A stretch of 64,000 bases of DNA, from the NCBI RefSeq assembly GCF_043196875.1, contig NZ_JBEBMX010000004.1, positions 62,001 to 126,000 on the forward strand. The letters are read 5' to 3'. The DNA is from Saccharospirillum sp043196875. GTDB taxonomy: Bacteria; Pseudomonadota; Gammaproteobacteria; Pseudomonadales; Natronospirillaceae. Below the pieces are notes generated by a model. That model was not told the DNA's origin, made no database searches, and saw only the letters and a program-made list of their open reading frames with translations. Shown here piece by piece: positions 35,534 to 44,783 of this stretch (positions within the stretch are counted from its first letter, which is position 1; each line of letters begins with the position of its first letter). The position numbers were made by a program, and so were the translations under genes.

Positions 35534-37276
35534 CTAAAAAGACTTCGATATCTGAAAGCGATAAATCGTCCCTTCGGTCTCCAAAGATTCAGGAGAAACC
35601 AACGGAAAACTGAGGCTGTTTTCATAAGACAGGCCCCATAGCTGGCCTTTCAAACCCAGGCTGCTTCCTGCTAAATACTGGTCTTCAGCGAAGATGGTTC
35701 CGGCATCCAGGCCCAACGTCAGTTGGTGACCGTTACCCGGCAGATATGATAAAGCAGGCACAACCCAGGTGAGATCATTACGCCAATAAAAACCGGATTC
35801 GCCACTGAACCCACCATTAAATCCTCGCACTGAATAGGCGCTGCCAATGGAGAACTGATCACGGGGTATCAACTGGGTTATATTAGCTTGTGCTTTTATT
35901 TGCGAGTCGATACTCCAGTTTTGGTTAAGCCACTGGAAGGGTTGGCGATAGCCGGTATTCATCATGAACCATTGCGGGTTTTCTACGCCATCTCCGCGCG
36001 TAACTTCTGGATCTTCTATTGCGCCAAATGCCATTAATCCCAGTTTGTAGGTCAGACCGGAACTAAGCGTCGCCCGCCCAACAAACAACTGATGATTTAA
36101 GGCCGCCTCCAGCGAACTGCTGCGCCGGCGCTGCACTTCGATCTCAACATCATTGATGTAGTTGGCCGACTGGCGCGCCTGAACACTCAGATGTCCAGAT
36201 AACTTATTGCGGTCGTTACGAAAAAGGGTTCGCTCGACTTTCACACTCTGGTTGGCGTTGGTACCGCCGTATTTATAGTCTTCGATCACGCCTTCAACCA
36301 TCTGGAAGTTTTCGCTGATCCCGCCGTTGAAGCTCAATAACCAATAGCCGTAGGGGATGGAATAGTGACCGTTCACGCCTTGCGATCCATGATCATCAAC
36401 ATCGAATACAATCGACTGGGTATAACTTAAATAAAATAAGTCGTTAAACGCCCAGTAAGGATCGTAATTAATGGTGACACCGGCCTGATAAATACCGCTC
36501 GACTCACTGCCGCTGTTATCCAAGGTTTCAGTCACTCGCAAGGGGTCACCCTGACTCCATTGAATCACCAGATCGCTGTAGCCCGGCTCTTCGCCCGGTT
36601 CGATGTCGATATTCACATCCACCGACGGCACACGCTTAAAGTTTTCCAGCGCCTGTTCAATATGACGCAGATTTAACAAGTCTCCGCGGCGCATAGGCAG
36701 TGCATTCCAATAGGTAGCGCGCCTCGGTACACCTTCAACAAAACGAATGTCTTCGACATAACCCGGCAATAACGTCAGGCTTAACACACCGGAATTCATA
36801 TCCTGAGCTTCGGCTACCACGCGGCTGGTTACAAAGCCCGCACCGATAACGGCATTCTGGGCTTCAGTCATCATGCGGTTTATACCTTCAGCACCGATGC
36901 AGTTGTCCGGTGGCAACCCTTCATTGAGATTTTTTTCCAACCACTGAAAGCGGTCATACTCATCCGACACCAGTCGAACTTCAGTGATTGGGAAACACGG
37001 ACCAGCTTCCTCTTCAGGCTCTTCGGCTAAAGGAATTTGTGGTGTGTCGAGAAAAATATCGGGTTCGTTCAGGAAGCGCTCATTCAGTTCGTCCTGCCAA
37101 CCCTCAAAGCGCCTGAACTGCTCCAGTGATTCTTGCTCACTGCGATCCAGCGTTTCCTGGCTGGGGGCTTGAGCTGACCATGCGCATACCGGCGCAATAA
37201 ACAGAACGAACAACGCACTTCGAATGGATGGACGACTATCGCTGCGAACAGATTGATTGGAAAGACAACACAACAA
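35534..37276 (-). CDS. cdiB: CdiB/ShlB-family outer-membrane transporter
   Basis: TpsB partner that exports the adjacent CdiA. A 580-residue protein with a signal peptide (LFVLFIAPVCAWSA), a POTRA domain (about residues 90-250, with LLPGYVEDIRF), and a 16-strand barrel with the conserved lid-lock motif SAYSVRGFNGGFSGESG and C-terminal RFQISKSF. No ATG is available at the front: the start is a TTG at 37276 behind a strong AAGGAG 8 bases upstream. Gene order cdiB-cdiA-cdiI matches the E. coli-type CDI order. Confidence 0.9.
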   Translation of the reverse strand: MLCCLSNQSVRSDSRPSIRSALFVLFIAPVCAWSAQAPSQETLDRSEQESLEQFRRFEGWQDELNERFLNEPDIFLDTPQIPLAEEPEEEAGPCFPITEVRLVSDEYDRFQWLEKNLNEGLPPDNCIGAEGINRMMTEAQNAVIGAGFVTSRVVAEAQDMNSGVLSLTLLPGYVEDIRFVEGVPRRATYWNALPMRRGDLLNLRHIEQALENFKRVPSVDVNIDIEPGEEPGYSDLVIQWSQGDPLRVTETLDNSGSESSGIYQAGVTINYDPYWAFNDLFYLSYTQSIVFDVDDHGSQGVNGHYSIPYGYWLLSFNGGISENFQMVEGVIEDYKYGGTNANQSVKVERTLFRNDRNKLSGHLSVQARQSANYINDVEIEVQRRRSSSLEAALNHQLFVGRATLSSGLTYKLGLMAFGAIEDPEVTRGDGVENPQWFMMNTGYRQPFQWLNQNWSIDSQIKAQANITQLIPRDQFSIGSAYSVRGFNGGFSGESGFYWRNDLTWVVPALSYLPGNGHQLTLGLDAGTIFAEDQYLAGSSLGLKGQLWGLSYENSLSFPLVSPESLETEGTIYRFQISKSF

Positions 37277-37436
37277 ACCCTTAGCTCCTTTACCCCAAGT
37301 TCATTCAGTTTGGCACAGGGGTCGGGCTGGATACTAAAGGTAGCTTTCAATAATGACCATCTTTAGGAAAGCAATGAGCGGAGAATTAAGCCGTTAAAAC
37401 TAGGATTTCAATTATTCGAGCAAGCCATAAAACAAA

Positions 37437-37458
37437 AAACCCGGCTGATGCCGGGTTT
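37437..37458. terminator. Terminator after the peroxiredoxin gene
   Basis: A perfect 9-bp stem (AAACCCGGC/GCCGGGTTT) with a TGAT loop has A/T runs on both sides, so it can act in both directions. It lies 22 bp past the peroxiredoxin stop on the minus strand. Confidence 0.85.
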
Positions 37459-37479
37459 AATTGAAAAGCTCAAACAACC

Positions 37480-38103
37480 TTACAGCTTCTCAGAGTTGGT
37501 ACCCAGGTACTCAGCAACGCCGTCCGGGGTGTTAACCATGCCGGCATCGCCTTTCTGCCAGCCTGCCGGGCAGACGTGACCGTTTTCTTCGAAGAACTGC
37601 AGCGCTTCAACCACGCGGACCAGTTCGTCGATGTTGCGGCCGATCGGTTCGTCGTTCATGTGCTGAGCCCGAACCACGCCTTGCTTGTCGATGACGAAAG
37701 ACGCACGGAAAGCGACGCCAGGCGGGTAGTAGCTGTCACCACCGATAGACTCAACGCCGAAGGCTTTGGTGATGTCATGGTTCATGTCGCCAACCATGGT
37801 GTACTTCACTTTGCCGATGCCGCCTTCGTTGATCGGGGTGTTGCGCCAGGCGTTGTGGGTGAAGTGAGAGTCAACAGAAACAGAGATGACTTCAACGCCC
37901 AGTTCTTTCAGTTTTTCAACGCGGTGGTCCAGAGCGATCAGCTCGGACGGGCATACGAAGGTGAAGTCCAGCGGATAGAAAAACACCAGGGCGTATTTGC
38001 CCTTGATGGTTTCAGCGAAGTTAAAGTCGTCAACGATCTGGCCGTCGCCCAGTACGGCGGGGGCTACAAATTCGGGGGCTTTACGTCCAAGCAATACGCT
38101 CAT
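37480..38103 (-). CDS. 2-Cys peroxiredoxin (AhpC/TSA family)
   Basis: Reduces H2O2 and organic peroxides using thioredoxin or AhpF-type partners in the cytoplasm. A 207-residue protein with the peroxidatic Cys51 in FFYPLDFTFVCPSE and resolving Cys178 in NGHVCPAGW. A GGIG motif is present, but no C-terminal YF is seen, which suggests a robust (less overoxidation-sensitive) form. An OxyR-type site lies about 110 bp upstream. It is single with its own terminator. Confidence 0.93.
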   Translation of the reverse strand: MSVLLGRKAPEFVAPAVLGDGQIVDDFNFAETIKGKYALVFFYPLDFTFVCPSELIALDHRVEKLKELGVEVISVSVDSHFTHNAWRNTPINEGGIGKVKYTMVGDMNHDITKAFGVESIGGDSYYPPGVAFRASFVIDKQGVVRAQHMNDEPIGRNIDELVRVVEALQFFEENGHVCPAGWQKGDAGMVNTPDGVAEYLGTNSEKL

Positions 38104-38211
38104 ACGAGACTCCTGTCGGATCCAATTATGGTGTGTTTAGGGTCAAAAAATCGGGGCATCGCCGATGCATTGATGCAGCCTAAGAATACGGTCTTTGTGA
38201 TGACAACTCAT

Positions 38212-38248
38212 GACATGGACCTCTATAAAGGTTATAGCAAATAGCTAT
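38212..38248 (-). promoter_or_regulatory. OxyR binding site upstream of the peroxiredoxin gene
   Basis: On the minus strand ATAG-N7-CTAT-N7-ATAG-N7-TGTC is read from 38248 to 38212. Three of the four OxyR tetranucleotides are exact and the 7-base spacing is perfect throughout. The site is 109-145 bp upstream of a peroxidase gene, which fits hydrogen peroxide induction. Confidence 0.65.
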
Positions 38249-38346
38249 CACCATCTTCGACTCTGTCAATCAATCACCGGCTTACTGCGCCCTACAGAAT
38301 GGGGGCTTGGACCGGCGCCTTCAAGCACCGATCCACTTTGCAAGGT

Positions 38347-40839
38347 TCAAACTGACTTCAGCACCACCATCGGCGGCGCCTTGATGACTCTGCGAGTGGA
38401 AACCACGCCGATGGCACCAATCACCACAGCGCCGATGAACGGGCCCGTGATCCAAAGCAAAGTGTGCGGTGTCCACTCCAGATTGAGCATCTCCACCTGG
38501 AAATAGGCCAGCGCGGCTTCGGCACCCAAGGCGCCAAGTAACCCCGCGAGCGCACCCAGGGCTGAAAATTCAATCCATAAACCACCACGAACCAGCGCTG
38601 CTTTCGCGCCCAGCGTTCGCAAGATAGCGCTTTCCATCAGCCGCACATCGAGCGTCGCCTGGACGCTGGCGAGCAGCACGATAAAGCCGGCCACCAGCAC
38701 CAGCGCCAGAATGAACTCAACGGCAACGGTGACCTGGCCGACGATGGATTGGATCTGGCTGATGATGGCGTCTACTTCAATCAACGTGACTGTCGGGTAT
38801 TGCCGCATTAACTCGGCCAGTATGGGTTTCTGCTCCGGCGACAGATAGAAGCTGGTCAGGTAAGCCGCGCCAGAGCCCTCAAGTATTGGACCACTGAAAA
38901 TGATGTAGAAATTCGGTGCCATTGAATCCCATTGCACCGAGCGAATGCTGGCCACTTCGGCGGTAACCGCTTGACCACCGATATCGAAACTCAGCTCATC
39001 ACCGATGTTAATATCGAGATCTTCGGCAAATTCTTCCTCCACCGAGACGCGCGATAATTCGGCATCGCCATCCTGCCACCAGTCGCCGGCAACGATTTCG
39101 TTATCGTCGGCCAGGGTGTCACTCCAGGTCAGGTTCAGTTCGCGACGGAAGTCATCGCCTTCGGGCTGAAGACGCTCCAGACGAGCCTCCATGGACTCGC
39201 CTTCTACCTCGGTCAAACGACCGCGAATCATTGGGTAGAAAGGTTCGCGCTCTACATCGGCGCCATCGAGCACGGCTTCAAAGCCGGGTCGCTCATCTTC
39301 GAATAAATTAAAGGCGAAATGATTGGGCGCGCCTTCGGGCAGTTGGTTTTGCCATTCGCCAATAAGCGACGAGCGCAACAGCGTCAGCACAAACAACAAC
39401 ATCAAGGCGATGGCGAACACCATGATTTGAAAAGCATTTTGCCGACTGTGACGCTGCAAGCTGGCCAGGCCCAAACGCCAGGTCGTGCCCAGACGACTGC
39501 CATAACGACGCACCACGGCGATCAGCAAAACCGCCAAGACCGAGACGCCGAGAACAGTCACCAAACCACCGCCAAGCAAGGCCGCCGTCAACCACAGATC
39601 ACCGCTGTACAACCAGACCAGCGCCACCACAGCGGCCGCACCTAAGGCCAGCGTTAAACGGCGGCCGAGCGTGCCGCCTTCGAGTTCCGATCGCAGCACC
39701 CGCGCCGGTGGCGTATGGCGTAATACCCAGACCGGCGGAAAGGCAAAAGCGAGCAAACAAATCAGACCGGTTACAAAGCCGATCAACAATGGCCGAATGC
39801 CCGCGGGTTCCAATTCACGTGGCAGCAGATCACCCGCCAGTTCGAGAAAGCCCCAGTGCAAAAACCAACCCAAAGCCAAACCAGCAAAGACCACCAGCAC
39901 ACCCAGCACCAGCAAATTACCGGCGTAAAGCCAGGCGATACGACGCGGCGTCAGCCCCAGAGTTTTCAGCAAGGCCACGTGACCTAATTGACGGTCGGCG
40001 TAACGTCGCGATGCCAGCGCCAAGGCAACGCCCGCCAACATCACACCCAGTGAGCCGGCGAGCATCAGAAAACTTTCCGCGCGTTCCAAAGCGGAGGTGA
40101 TGCCGTCGTTGGCGTCGCTGGGGTCCACCCAGCGATATTGGTAGTCAGAGTTGTCGCCAAAGTTCTGTTCGAACTGATTGCGGAAACCGGCAACATCACC
40201 ACCAAGCAATAACCGATAACGCACTCGACTACCCAGCTGCACCGCACCTGTGGCGTCAATGTCGGCAACGTTAATCAGCACCCGAGGACCGACGCCAAAG
40301 AAGGAGCCGGCACTATCGGGTTCGCTGATTAAAGCGGCGGTGACGGTCAGCTCTGTATTGCCTAAACCAATAGTATCGCCGATGTTGATACCGAGCGCCG
40401 GAAACAAACGCGAGGTTAGCCAGGCCTCACCCGGTGCCGGACCGGAGGTAATCGCTTGACCCACACCGAAAGGAGTGTCCGCCAACACCACCTCACCTTT
40501 AAGCGGATAGGCACTGGATACCGCCTTGACCGAACTCAATTGCAGGTTGCCATCGGCACCGAACGCCATGGCCTGGAAGGTCACCATATCGGCGGTTTGC
40601 AGACCGGCAGCCTGAGCTTGTTCGCGTACGGCGTCATCGATGGTCTGGCGTGAACCGCCGCGTATCTGCGCATCGGCGGCGAGCAAACTGCCGGTTTCAT
40701 CGAGGATGGAATTGCGGATGCGATCGGTGAATAAACCGATGCTGGTAACTGTGGTCACGGCCACTAATAAGGCCGCGATCAGCACGTTTAATTCGCCGCC
40801 GCGCCAATCACGCCACAGCAGTTTTAACGATAAATTCAC
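38347..40839 (-). CDS. ybbP: ABC transporter permease, YbbP/FtsX family
   Basis: An 830-residue inner-membrane protein of the LolC/MacB-type exporter superfamily. It has one N-terminal membrane helix (LLWRDWRGGELNVLIAALLVA), a periplasmic domain, clusters of helices in the middle (GYRRLGHVALLKTLGL-type cytoplasmic elbow, seen as DRQLGHVALLKTLGLTPRR) and a second FtsX unit at the C terminus (LMESAILRTLGAKAALV). Pairs with YbbA, whose gene overlaps by 4 bp. In E. coli the pair is linked to outer-membrane or lipid-related export, and tesA is the divergent neighbour there too. Confidence 0.88.
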   Translation of the reverse strand: MNLSLKLLWRDWRGGELNVLIAALLVAVTTVTSIGLFTDRIRNSILDETGSLLAADAQIRGGSRQTIDDAVREQAQAAGLQTADMVTFQAMAFGADGNLQLSSVKAVSSAYPLKGEVVLADTPFGVGQAITSGPAPGEAWLTSRLFPALGINIGDTIGLGNTELTVTAALISEPDSAGSFFGVGPRVLINVADIDATGAVQLGSRVRYRLLLGGDVAGFRNQFEQNFGDNSDYQYRWVDPSDANDGITSALERAESFLMLAGSLGVMLAGVALALASRRYADRQLGHVALLKTLGLTPRRIAWLYAGNLLVLGVLVVFAGLALGWFLHWGFLELAGDLLPRELEPAGIRPLLIGFVTGLICLLAFAFPPVWVLRHTPPARVLRSELEGGTLGRRLTLALGAAAVVALVWLYSGDLWLTAALLGGGLVTVLGVSVLAVLLIAVVRRYGSRLGTTWRLGLASLQRHSRQNAFQIMVFAIALMLLFVLTLLRSSLIGEWQNQLPEGAPNHFAFNLFEDERPGFEAVLDGADVEREPFYPMIRGRLTEVEGESMEARLERLQPEGDDFRRELNLTWSDTLADDNEIVAGDWWQDGDAELSRVSVEEEFAEDLDINIGDELSFDIGGQAVTAEVASIRSVQWDSMAPNFYIIFSGPILEGSGAAYLTSFYLSPEQKPILAELMRQYPTVTLIEVDAIISQIQSIVGQVTVAVEFILALVLVAGFIVLLASVQATLDVRLMESAILRTLGAKAALVRGGLWIEFSALGALAGLLGALGAEAALAYFQVEMLNLEWTPHTLLWITGPFIGAVVIGAIGVVSTRRVIKAPPMVVLKSV

Positions 40840-41540
40840 GCTGGCTGCTCCTCACTGAAAAGCTCAGCCAGTTCGCCGGCTTTCATTTCCAGTTGTCGCG
40901 AGCAACGTGCGGCGAGTTTGGGATCGTGGGTGACCAGCACCAGAGTGGTATCGCTGGCGCGGTTTAAGTCAAACAACAGATCGGCGATGGTCTCACCAGT
41001 GCGGGTATCGAGGTTGCCGGTGGGTTCGTCGGCAAACAGAATCGGCGCTTCGCTGGCGAAGGCTCGGGCGACGGCTACACGCTGTTGTTCGCCGCCGGAT
41101 AACTGCAAAGGATAGTGGGTTTCACGACCATCGAGACCGACGCGCTGCAACCAGTCACGCGCGCGCGTCTCGGCATCGCGAACGCCTTTTACTTCCAATG
41201 GCAACATGACGTTTTCCAACGCCGTCAGCGATGGCAGCAACTGAAAGTTCTGGAACACAAAACCGACCAACTCGCCACGTAATAAAGCGCGCTGTTCTTC
41301 ATCCAGAGCGGTGATCTCGCGACCGCCCAACCAGACTTCACCACTGGACGGCCGATCAAGGCCAGCCAGCATGCCCAGCAGTGTCGATTTACCGGAGCCG
41401 GACGCGCCGACAATGGCCACCGATTCACCGCGTTCGATGCGCATATCGATGCCTTTAAGGATGACTAAGCGCCCTTCCCGGCTGGGCACTTCCTGTTTAA
41501 GCTGCCGGGTCTCGATCATCGCCTTGGATTCCGTTGTCAT
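40836..41540 (-). CDS. ybbA: ABC transporter ATP-binding protein YbbA
   Basis: Nucleotide-binding partner of YbbP. A 234-residue protein with Walker A GASGSGKSTLL, Q-loop FVFQNFQLLPS, signature LSGGEQQRVAVA, Walker B ILFADEPTGNLD and H-loop VTHDP, a LolD/MacB-type layout. The ATG at 41540 is used; a second Met (MIETRQL) lies at 41519. The start codon overlaps that of the divergent tesA (TCATGA). Confidence 0.93.
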   Translation of the reverse strand: MTTESKAMIETRQLKQEVPSREGRLVILKGIDMRIERGESVAIVGASGSGKSTLLGMLAGLDRPSSGEVWLGGREITALDEEQRALLRGELVGFVFQNFQLLPSLTALENVMLPLEVKGVRDAETRARDWLQRVGLDGRETHYPLQLSGGEQQRVAVARAFASEAPILFADEPTGNLDTRTGETIADLLFDLNRASDTTLVLVTHDPKLAARCSRQLEMKAGELAELFSEEQPA

Positions 41541-42192
41541 GAGCGTTACTTCTCTACAGAGCAAATGGATTGTCAGCGGCCTCGTGGCCACTGTTCTGAT
41601 TCTTGCCACCTTTTTGTCAGCCCCGGCCCGTGCCGCCACCCTTTTGGTGATGGGCGACAGCCTAAGCGCCGGCTATGGCATTGACCCGGAAGATGGCTGG
41701 GTCAGCTTGCTGGCGCAGCGACTCGACCAACAGGACGCTTCGCACCAAGTCATTAATGCCAGTATCAGCGGCGAAACCTCGCGCGGCGGGCTCGATCGTC
41801 TGCCTGCCTTGCTGGAACAACATCAACCGGATCTGGTGCTGCTCGAACTCGGCGCCAACGACGGCCTGCGCGGCTATCCGGTACCGCGCATCACCACCAA
41901 CCTCAGCCGCATGATTGAACTGAGCGAGCGCGCCGGCGCCGAGGTCATTTTGCTGGGCATTCAATTGCCGCCTAATTTTGGCAACCGTTACACCGAGCCG
42001 TTTTTTCAGCAGTACGCCGATCTGGCCGAGCAATTCGACTTACGCTATCTGCCTTTCCTGCTCGAAGGCGTGGCGCTGACCGATGCCCTTATGCAGGACG
42101 ATGGTCTGCATCCGACCGCCGCCGCCCAGCCTCAGGTGCTGGACAATGTATGGCCGCTGGTCGCCGCCGCCCTGAGCGAGAGGTCATCTTGA
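41539..42192 (+). CDS. tesA: Acyl-CoA thioesterase I / arylesterase TesA
   Basis: Periplasmic multifunctional SGNH hydrolase (thioesterase, lysophospholipase, esterase). A 217-residue precursor with signal peptide (IVSGLVATVLILATFLSAPARAA), block I MGDSLSAGYGI with the catalytic Ser, block III LELGANDGLRG, and the catalytic Asp/His in DDGLHPTAAAQ. The start overlaps the divergent ybbA start; a GTG at 41584 is an alternative that would shorten the signal peptide. The ribosome site is weak. Confidence 0.93.
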   Translation: MSVTSLQSKWIVSGLVATVLILATFLSAPARAATLLVMGDSLSAGYGIDPEDGWVSLLAQRLDQQDASHQVINASISGETSRGGLDRLPALLEQHQPDLVLLELGANDGLRGYPVPRITTNLSRMIELSERAGAEVILLGIQLPPNFGNRYTEPFFQQYADLAEQFDLRYLPFLLEGVALTDALMQDDGLHPTAAAQPQVLDNVWPLVAAALSERSS

Positions 42193-42223
42193 CAGAAAGA
42201 TTACAACGCACCGAAGGCCGGTT

Positions 42224-42736
42224 ATGACCGAGTTCGAACGCATGCGCGAGGGCTTGCCCTTCGATGCCAAAGACGCCGATTTACGCCAGCGCCGCGAAAC
42301 CGCCCGCCTGGCCTGCGCGCGTTTTAACGCCCATCCCAGCAAGGGCAATCTGCGTCATATCACGCGGCTTTTTGCAGTACATGACCAGGCCGTCATCGAG
42401 CCCGGCTTCCAGTGTGATTATGGCAGCCAGATTCACCTCGGTCGGAACGTCTACATTAATTTCCAGTGCATTCTGCTCGACGCCGCCGACATCCATATTG
42501 GTGACGACGTTCTGCTCGGCCCGGGCGTTCATCTCTACACCATCGACCACCCCAGAGACGCCATCGCCCGCGCTGCCGGCGAATGCTTCGCTAAGCCAAT
42601 ACGTATCGGTAATCGAGTTTGGATTGGAGGCGGTGCTAAGGTTTTGCCCGGCATCCGCATTGGCGATGACGCCATCATCGCCGCCAACACAGTGGTGCGG
42701 CGCGATGTAGCGGCCGGGGAGCGTTTTTTTGGCTAA
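42224..42736 (+). CDS. Sugar O-acetyltransferase (Maa/LacA family), short C terminus
   Basis: Left-handed beta-helix acetyl-CoA acyltransferase, 170 residues. MTEFERMREGLPFDAKDADL is the maltose-acetyltransferase N-terminal motif, and hexapeptide repeats follow (IHLGRNVYINFQCILLDAA, IGDDVLLGPGVHLYT, catalytic His in TIDHPRD, IGNRVWIGGGAKVLPG). The usual end GNPARVI is missing: the protein stops after DVAAGERFFG, next to a run of seven T, so the tail may have been lost to a frameshift. It lies 31 bp downstream of tesA. Confidence 0.85.
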   Translation: MTEFERMREGLPFDAKDADLRQRRETARLACARFNAHPSKGNLRHITRLFAVHDQAVIEPGFQCDYGSQIHLGRNVYINFQCILLDAADIHIGDDVLLGPGVHLYTIDHPRDAIARAAGECFAKPIRIGNRVWIGGGAKVLPGIRIGDDAIIAANTVVRRDVAAGERFFG

Positions 42737-42753
42737 GTAATAAAGCTAGGGAA

Positions 42754-43284
42754 TTACAGCGACTGATCGCGCCATTGGAAAGGGACCGGCCAGAGTTTCT
42801 GGCGGTCTTTGGGATAGGCCGCCCACAGCTCAGCGTAACTTTGCTCACTGCCGGGCATGCGGGTGTCAGGCAGAATATCCGCCATGGGTTTGAGCACGAA
42901 GGCATTCTCGGCGGTCTCGGCACGCGGCAATTCAACGCCATCCAACTCGCCGACCACATCGCCGTAAGTCAGCACATCGATATCCAGGGTTCGCGGACTG
43001 AATTTGGGGCCGCTGCGATTACGACCGTGATCGTCTTCGATGCGTTTGAGCAAACGCACTATCTCAGCCAGCGGCTGAGCGGTGCGAATCAGCACCACCG
43101 AATTCAAAAACGGACTGCCATCGAAACCGACCGATTCACTTTCATAGACCGGCGAACAGAGCAGCTCACCAAAGGCGTCAGTCAGCGCATCCAGAGCGCC
43201 GCTGATATGACGGTAACGATCAATATTGCTGCCCAGACTCAAGGCAACATCAAGGACGGCAGCATTAGTCTCGGTTCTTTCCAT
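42754..43284 (-). CDS. folK: HPPK, 6-hydroxymethyl-dihydropterin pyrophosphokinase
   Basis: Folate pathway enzyme that transfers pyrophosphate from ATP to the pterin. A 176-residue protein with LSLGSNIDRYRHI, the DHGRNRSGPKFSPRTLDIDVL signature and LPRAETAENAFVLKPM. The ATG at 43284 shares bases with the folB stop (TGATG), supporting coupled translation; there is no separate ribosome site. Confidence 0.94.
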   Translation of the reverse strand: MERTETNAAVLDVALSLGSNIDRYRHISGALDALTDAFGELLCSPVYESESVGFDGSPFLNSVVLIRTAQPLAEIVRLLKRIEDDHGRNRSGPKFSPRTLDIDVLTYGDVVGELDGVELPRAETAENAFVLKPMADILPDTRMPGSEQSYAELWAAYPKDRQKLWPVPFQWRDQSL

Positions 43285-43640
43285 CAAGGGAAGGTTCGCC
43301 TTATGCGGATGCCGACAGCCTGGCAATCGGCCACGGCGCCAGCTTTATTAATGCGTAATTCGATGTCAGTAATGCCAGCAAAACGATGAATTTCCTGGCA
43401 CAGCCGTTCGCCGAAGGTTTCGATCAGCTCGAAGCTTTGCTCGGCCGCCCAACTGCGAATATGGCGCGACAGAGCGTCGTAATCGAGCGCCTTGCTGATA
43501 TCGTCATTCACGGCGGCTGGCGCGCAATCGTAGGCCAGCGATAAATCGAGCCAGAGGTTTTGGCGGATCTCACGTTCCCAGTCGTAGACGCCGATCAGCG
43601 TTTCAACTTTTAAGCCTTCGAGAAAGACGCGATCGGTCAT
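43284..43640 (-). CDS. folB: Dihydroneopterin aldolase
   Basis: Produces the pterin substrate of FolK. A 118-residue protein with VFLEGLKVETLIGVYDWER at the N terminus, DYDALSRHIRSW and the active-site region LIETFGERLCQEI. It overlaps tsaD and folK by 4 and 1 bases, so the three form one operon, tsaD-folB-folK. Confidence 0.95.
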   Translation of the reverse strand: MTDRVFLEGLKVETLIGVYDWEREIRQNLWLDLSLAYDCAPAAVNDDISKALDYDALSRHIRSWAAEQSFELIETFGERLCQEIHRFAGITDIELRINKAGAVADCQAVGIRIRRTFP

Positions 43641-44677
43641 AACGACTCCGCAGCGATAGGTTCCAGGCTGTCTAACGGCCAGCGCGCTTTAATGTCGATC
43701 GACAAATCCGAGTGCTGACCGGCCAATAAGCGCTGCGCACCGGCGTAGGCGATCATAGCGCCGTTATCGGTGCAGAATTCCAAACGCGGATAAAACAGCT
43801 TGCAGCGCTGATCATCGGCCATGGCCTGCAATTTCTCGCGCAACCGCCGGTTAGCGCTGACGCCACCGGCAATCACCAGAGCGCGATGCCCGGTGGCTTT
43901 TAACGCACGTCGACATTTAATCACCAGCGTATCGACCACCGCCTCCTGAAAGCCACAGGCGATATCGGCCATGACGCTTTCAGGCACGCTTTCGTCGACG
44001 GCATGTTCGGCCACGGTTAAGCGCACCGCAGTTTTCAAACCAGAGAAGCTGAAATCCATGCCCGGCCGGTCGACCATGGGACGGGGAAACTCGAAGACGC
44101 CGGGCGTACCGGTGTCGGCCAGTTTCGACAGCAGCGGCCCACCAGGATAGGGCAAGCCCATCATCTTGGCGGTCTTGTCGAAGGCTTCACCGGCAGCATC
44201 GTCCAGGCTTTCGCCGAGCAGTTGGTATTCACCCACAGCGCGCACATCGACCAACTGGGTATGGCCGCCACTGACCAGCAGAGCGACAAAGGGAAAGCGC
44301 GGCGGATTCTCTTCCAGCATCGGCGCCAGCAAATGACCTTCCATATGGTGCACACCCAGCGCCGGCACTTCCCAGGTCCAGGCCAGCGAACGCGCCAAAG
44401 AAGCGCCCACCATTAAGGCACCTACCAAGCCAGGTCCGGCGGTATAGGCGACGGCATCGACCTCGCCAAAGGGCAGATCGGCCTCTTTGAACGCCTGTCG
44501 AATCAGCGGCACCAACTTGCGAATATGGTCGCGCGAGGCCAGCTCCGGCACCACGCCGCCGAACTCGGCATGCATGGCCACCTGGCTGAACAGCGCATGA
44601 GACAAGAGTCCGCTGTCCGTATCGTAGAGGGCAACACCGGTTTCATCGCAGGAGGTTTCGATACCAAGAACGCGCAT
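43637..44677 (-). CDS. tsaD: tRNA N6-adenosine threonylcarbamoyltransferase TsaD
   Basis: Catalytic subunit for t6A37 formation on ANN-decoding tRNAs, together with TsaB and TsaE encoded elsewhere. A 346-residue ASKHA protein starting MRVLGIETSCDETGVALYD, with the metal-binding HHMEGHLLAP, LVSGGHTQL and the NGAMIAYAGAQR C-terminal motif. Start ATG at 44677 has GGAG 5 bases upstream. Divergent from rpsU, the classic arrangement. Confidence 0.96.
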   Translation of the reverse strand: MRVLGIETSCDETGVALYDTDSGLLSHALFSQVAMHAEFGGVVPELASRDHIRKLVPLIRQAFKEADLPFGEVDAVAYTAGPGLVGALMVGASLARSLAWTWEVPALGVHHMEGHLLAPMLEENPPRFPFVALLVSGGHTQLVDVRAVGEYQLLGESLDDAAGEAFDKTAKMMGLPYPGGPLLSKLADTGTPGVFEFPRPMVDRPGMDFSFSGLKTAVRLTVAEHAVDESVPESVMADIACGFQEAVVDTLVIKCRRALKATGHRALVIAGGVSANRRLREKLQAMADDQRCKLFYPRLEFCTDNGAMIAYAGAQRLLAGQHSDLSIDIKARWPLDSLEPIAAESL

Positions 44678-44783
44678 CCGGGCTCCACAGTCAGTCACTT
44701 AGGGATCATCGTTTAGGGTCTTAGTTCCGGTCGGAACAGCGCTGCGCAGTGTAATGAAGCACCACCGATAAAGGAACCCAGGC

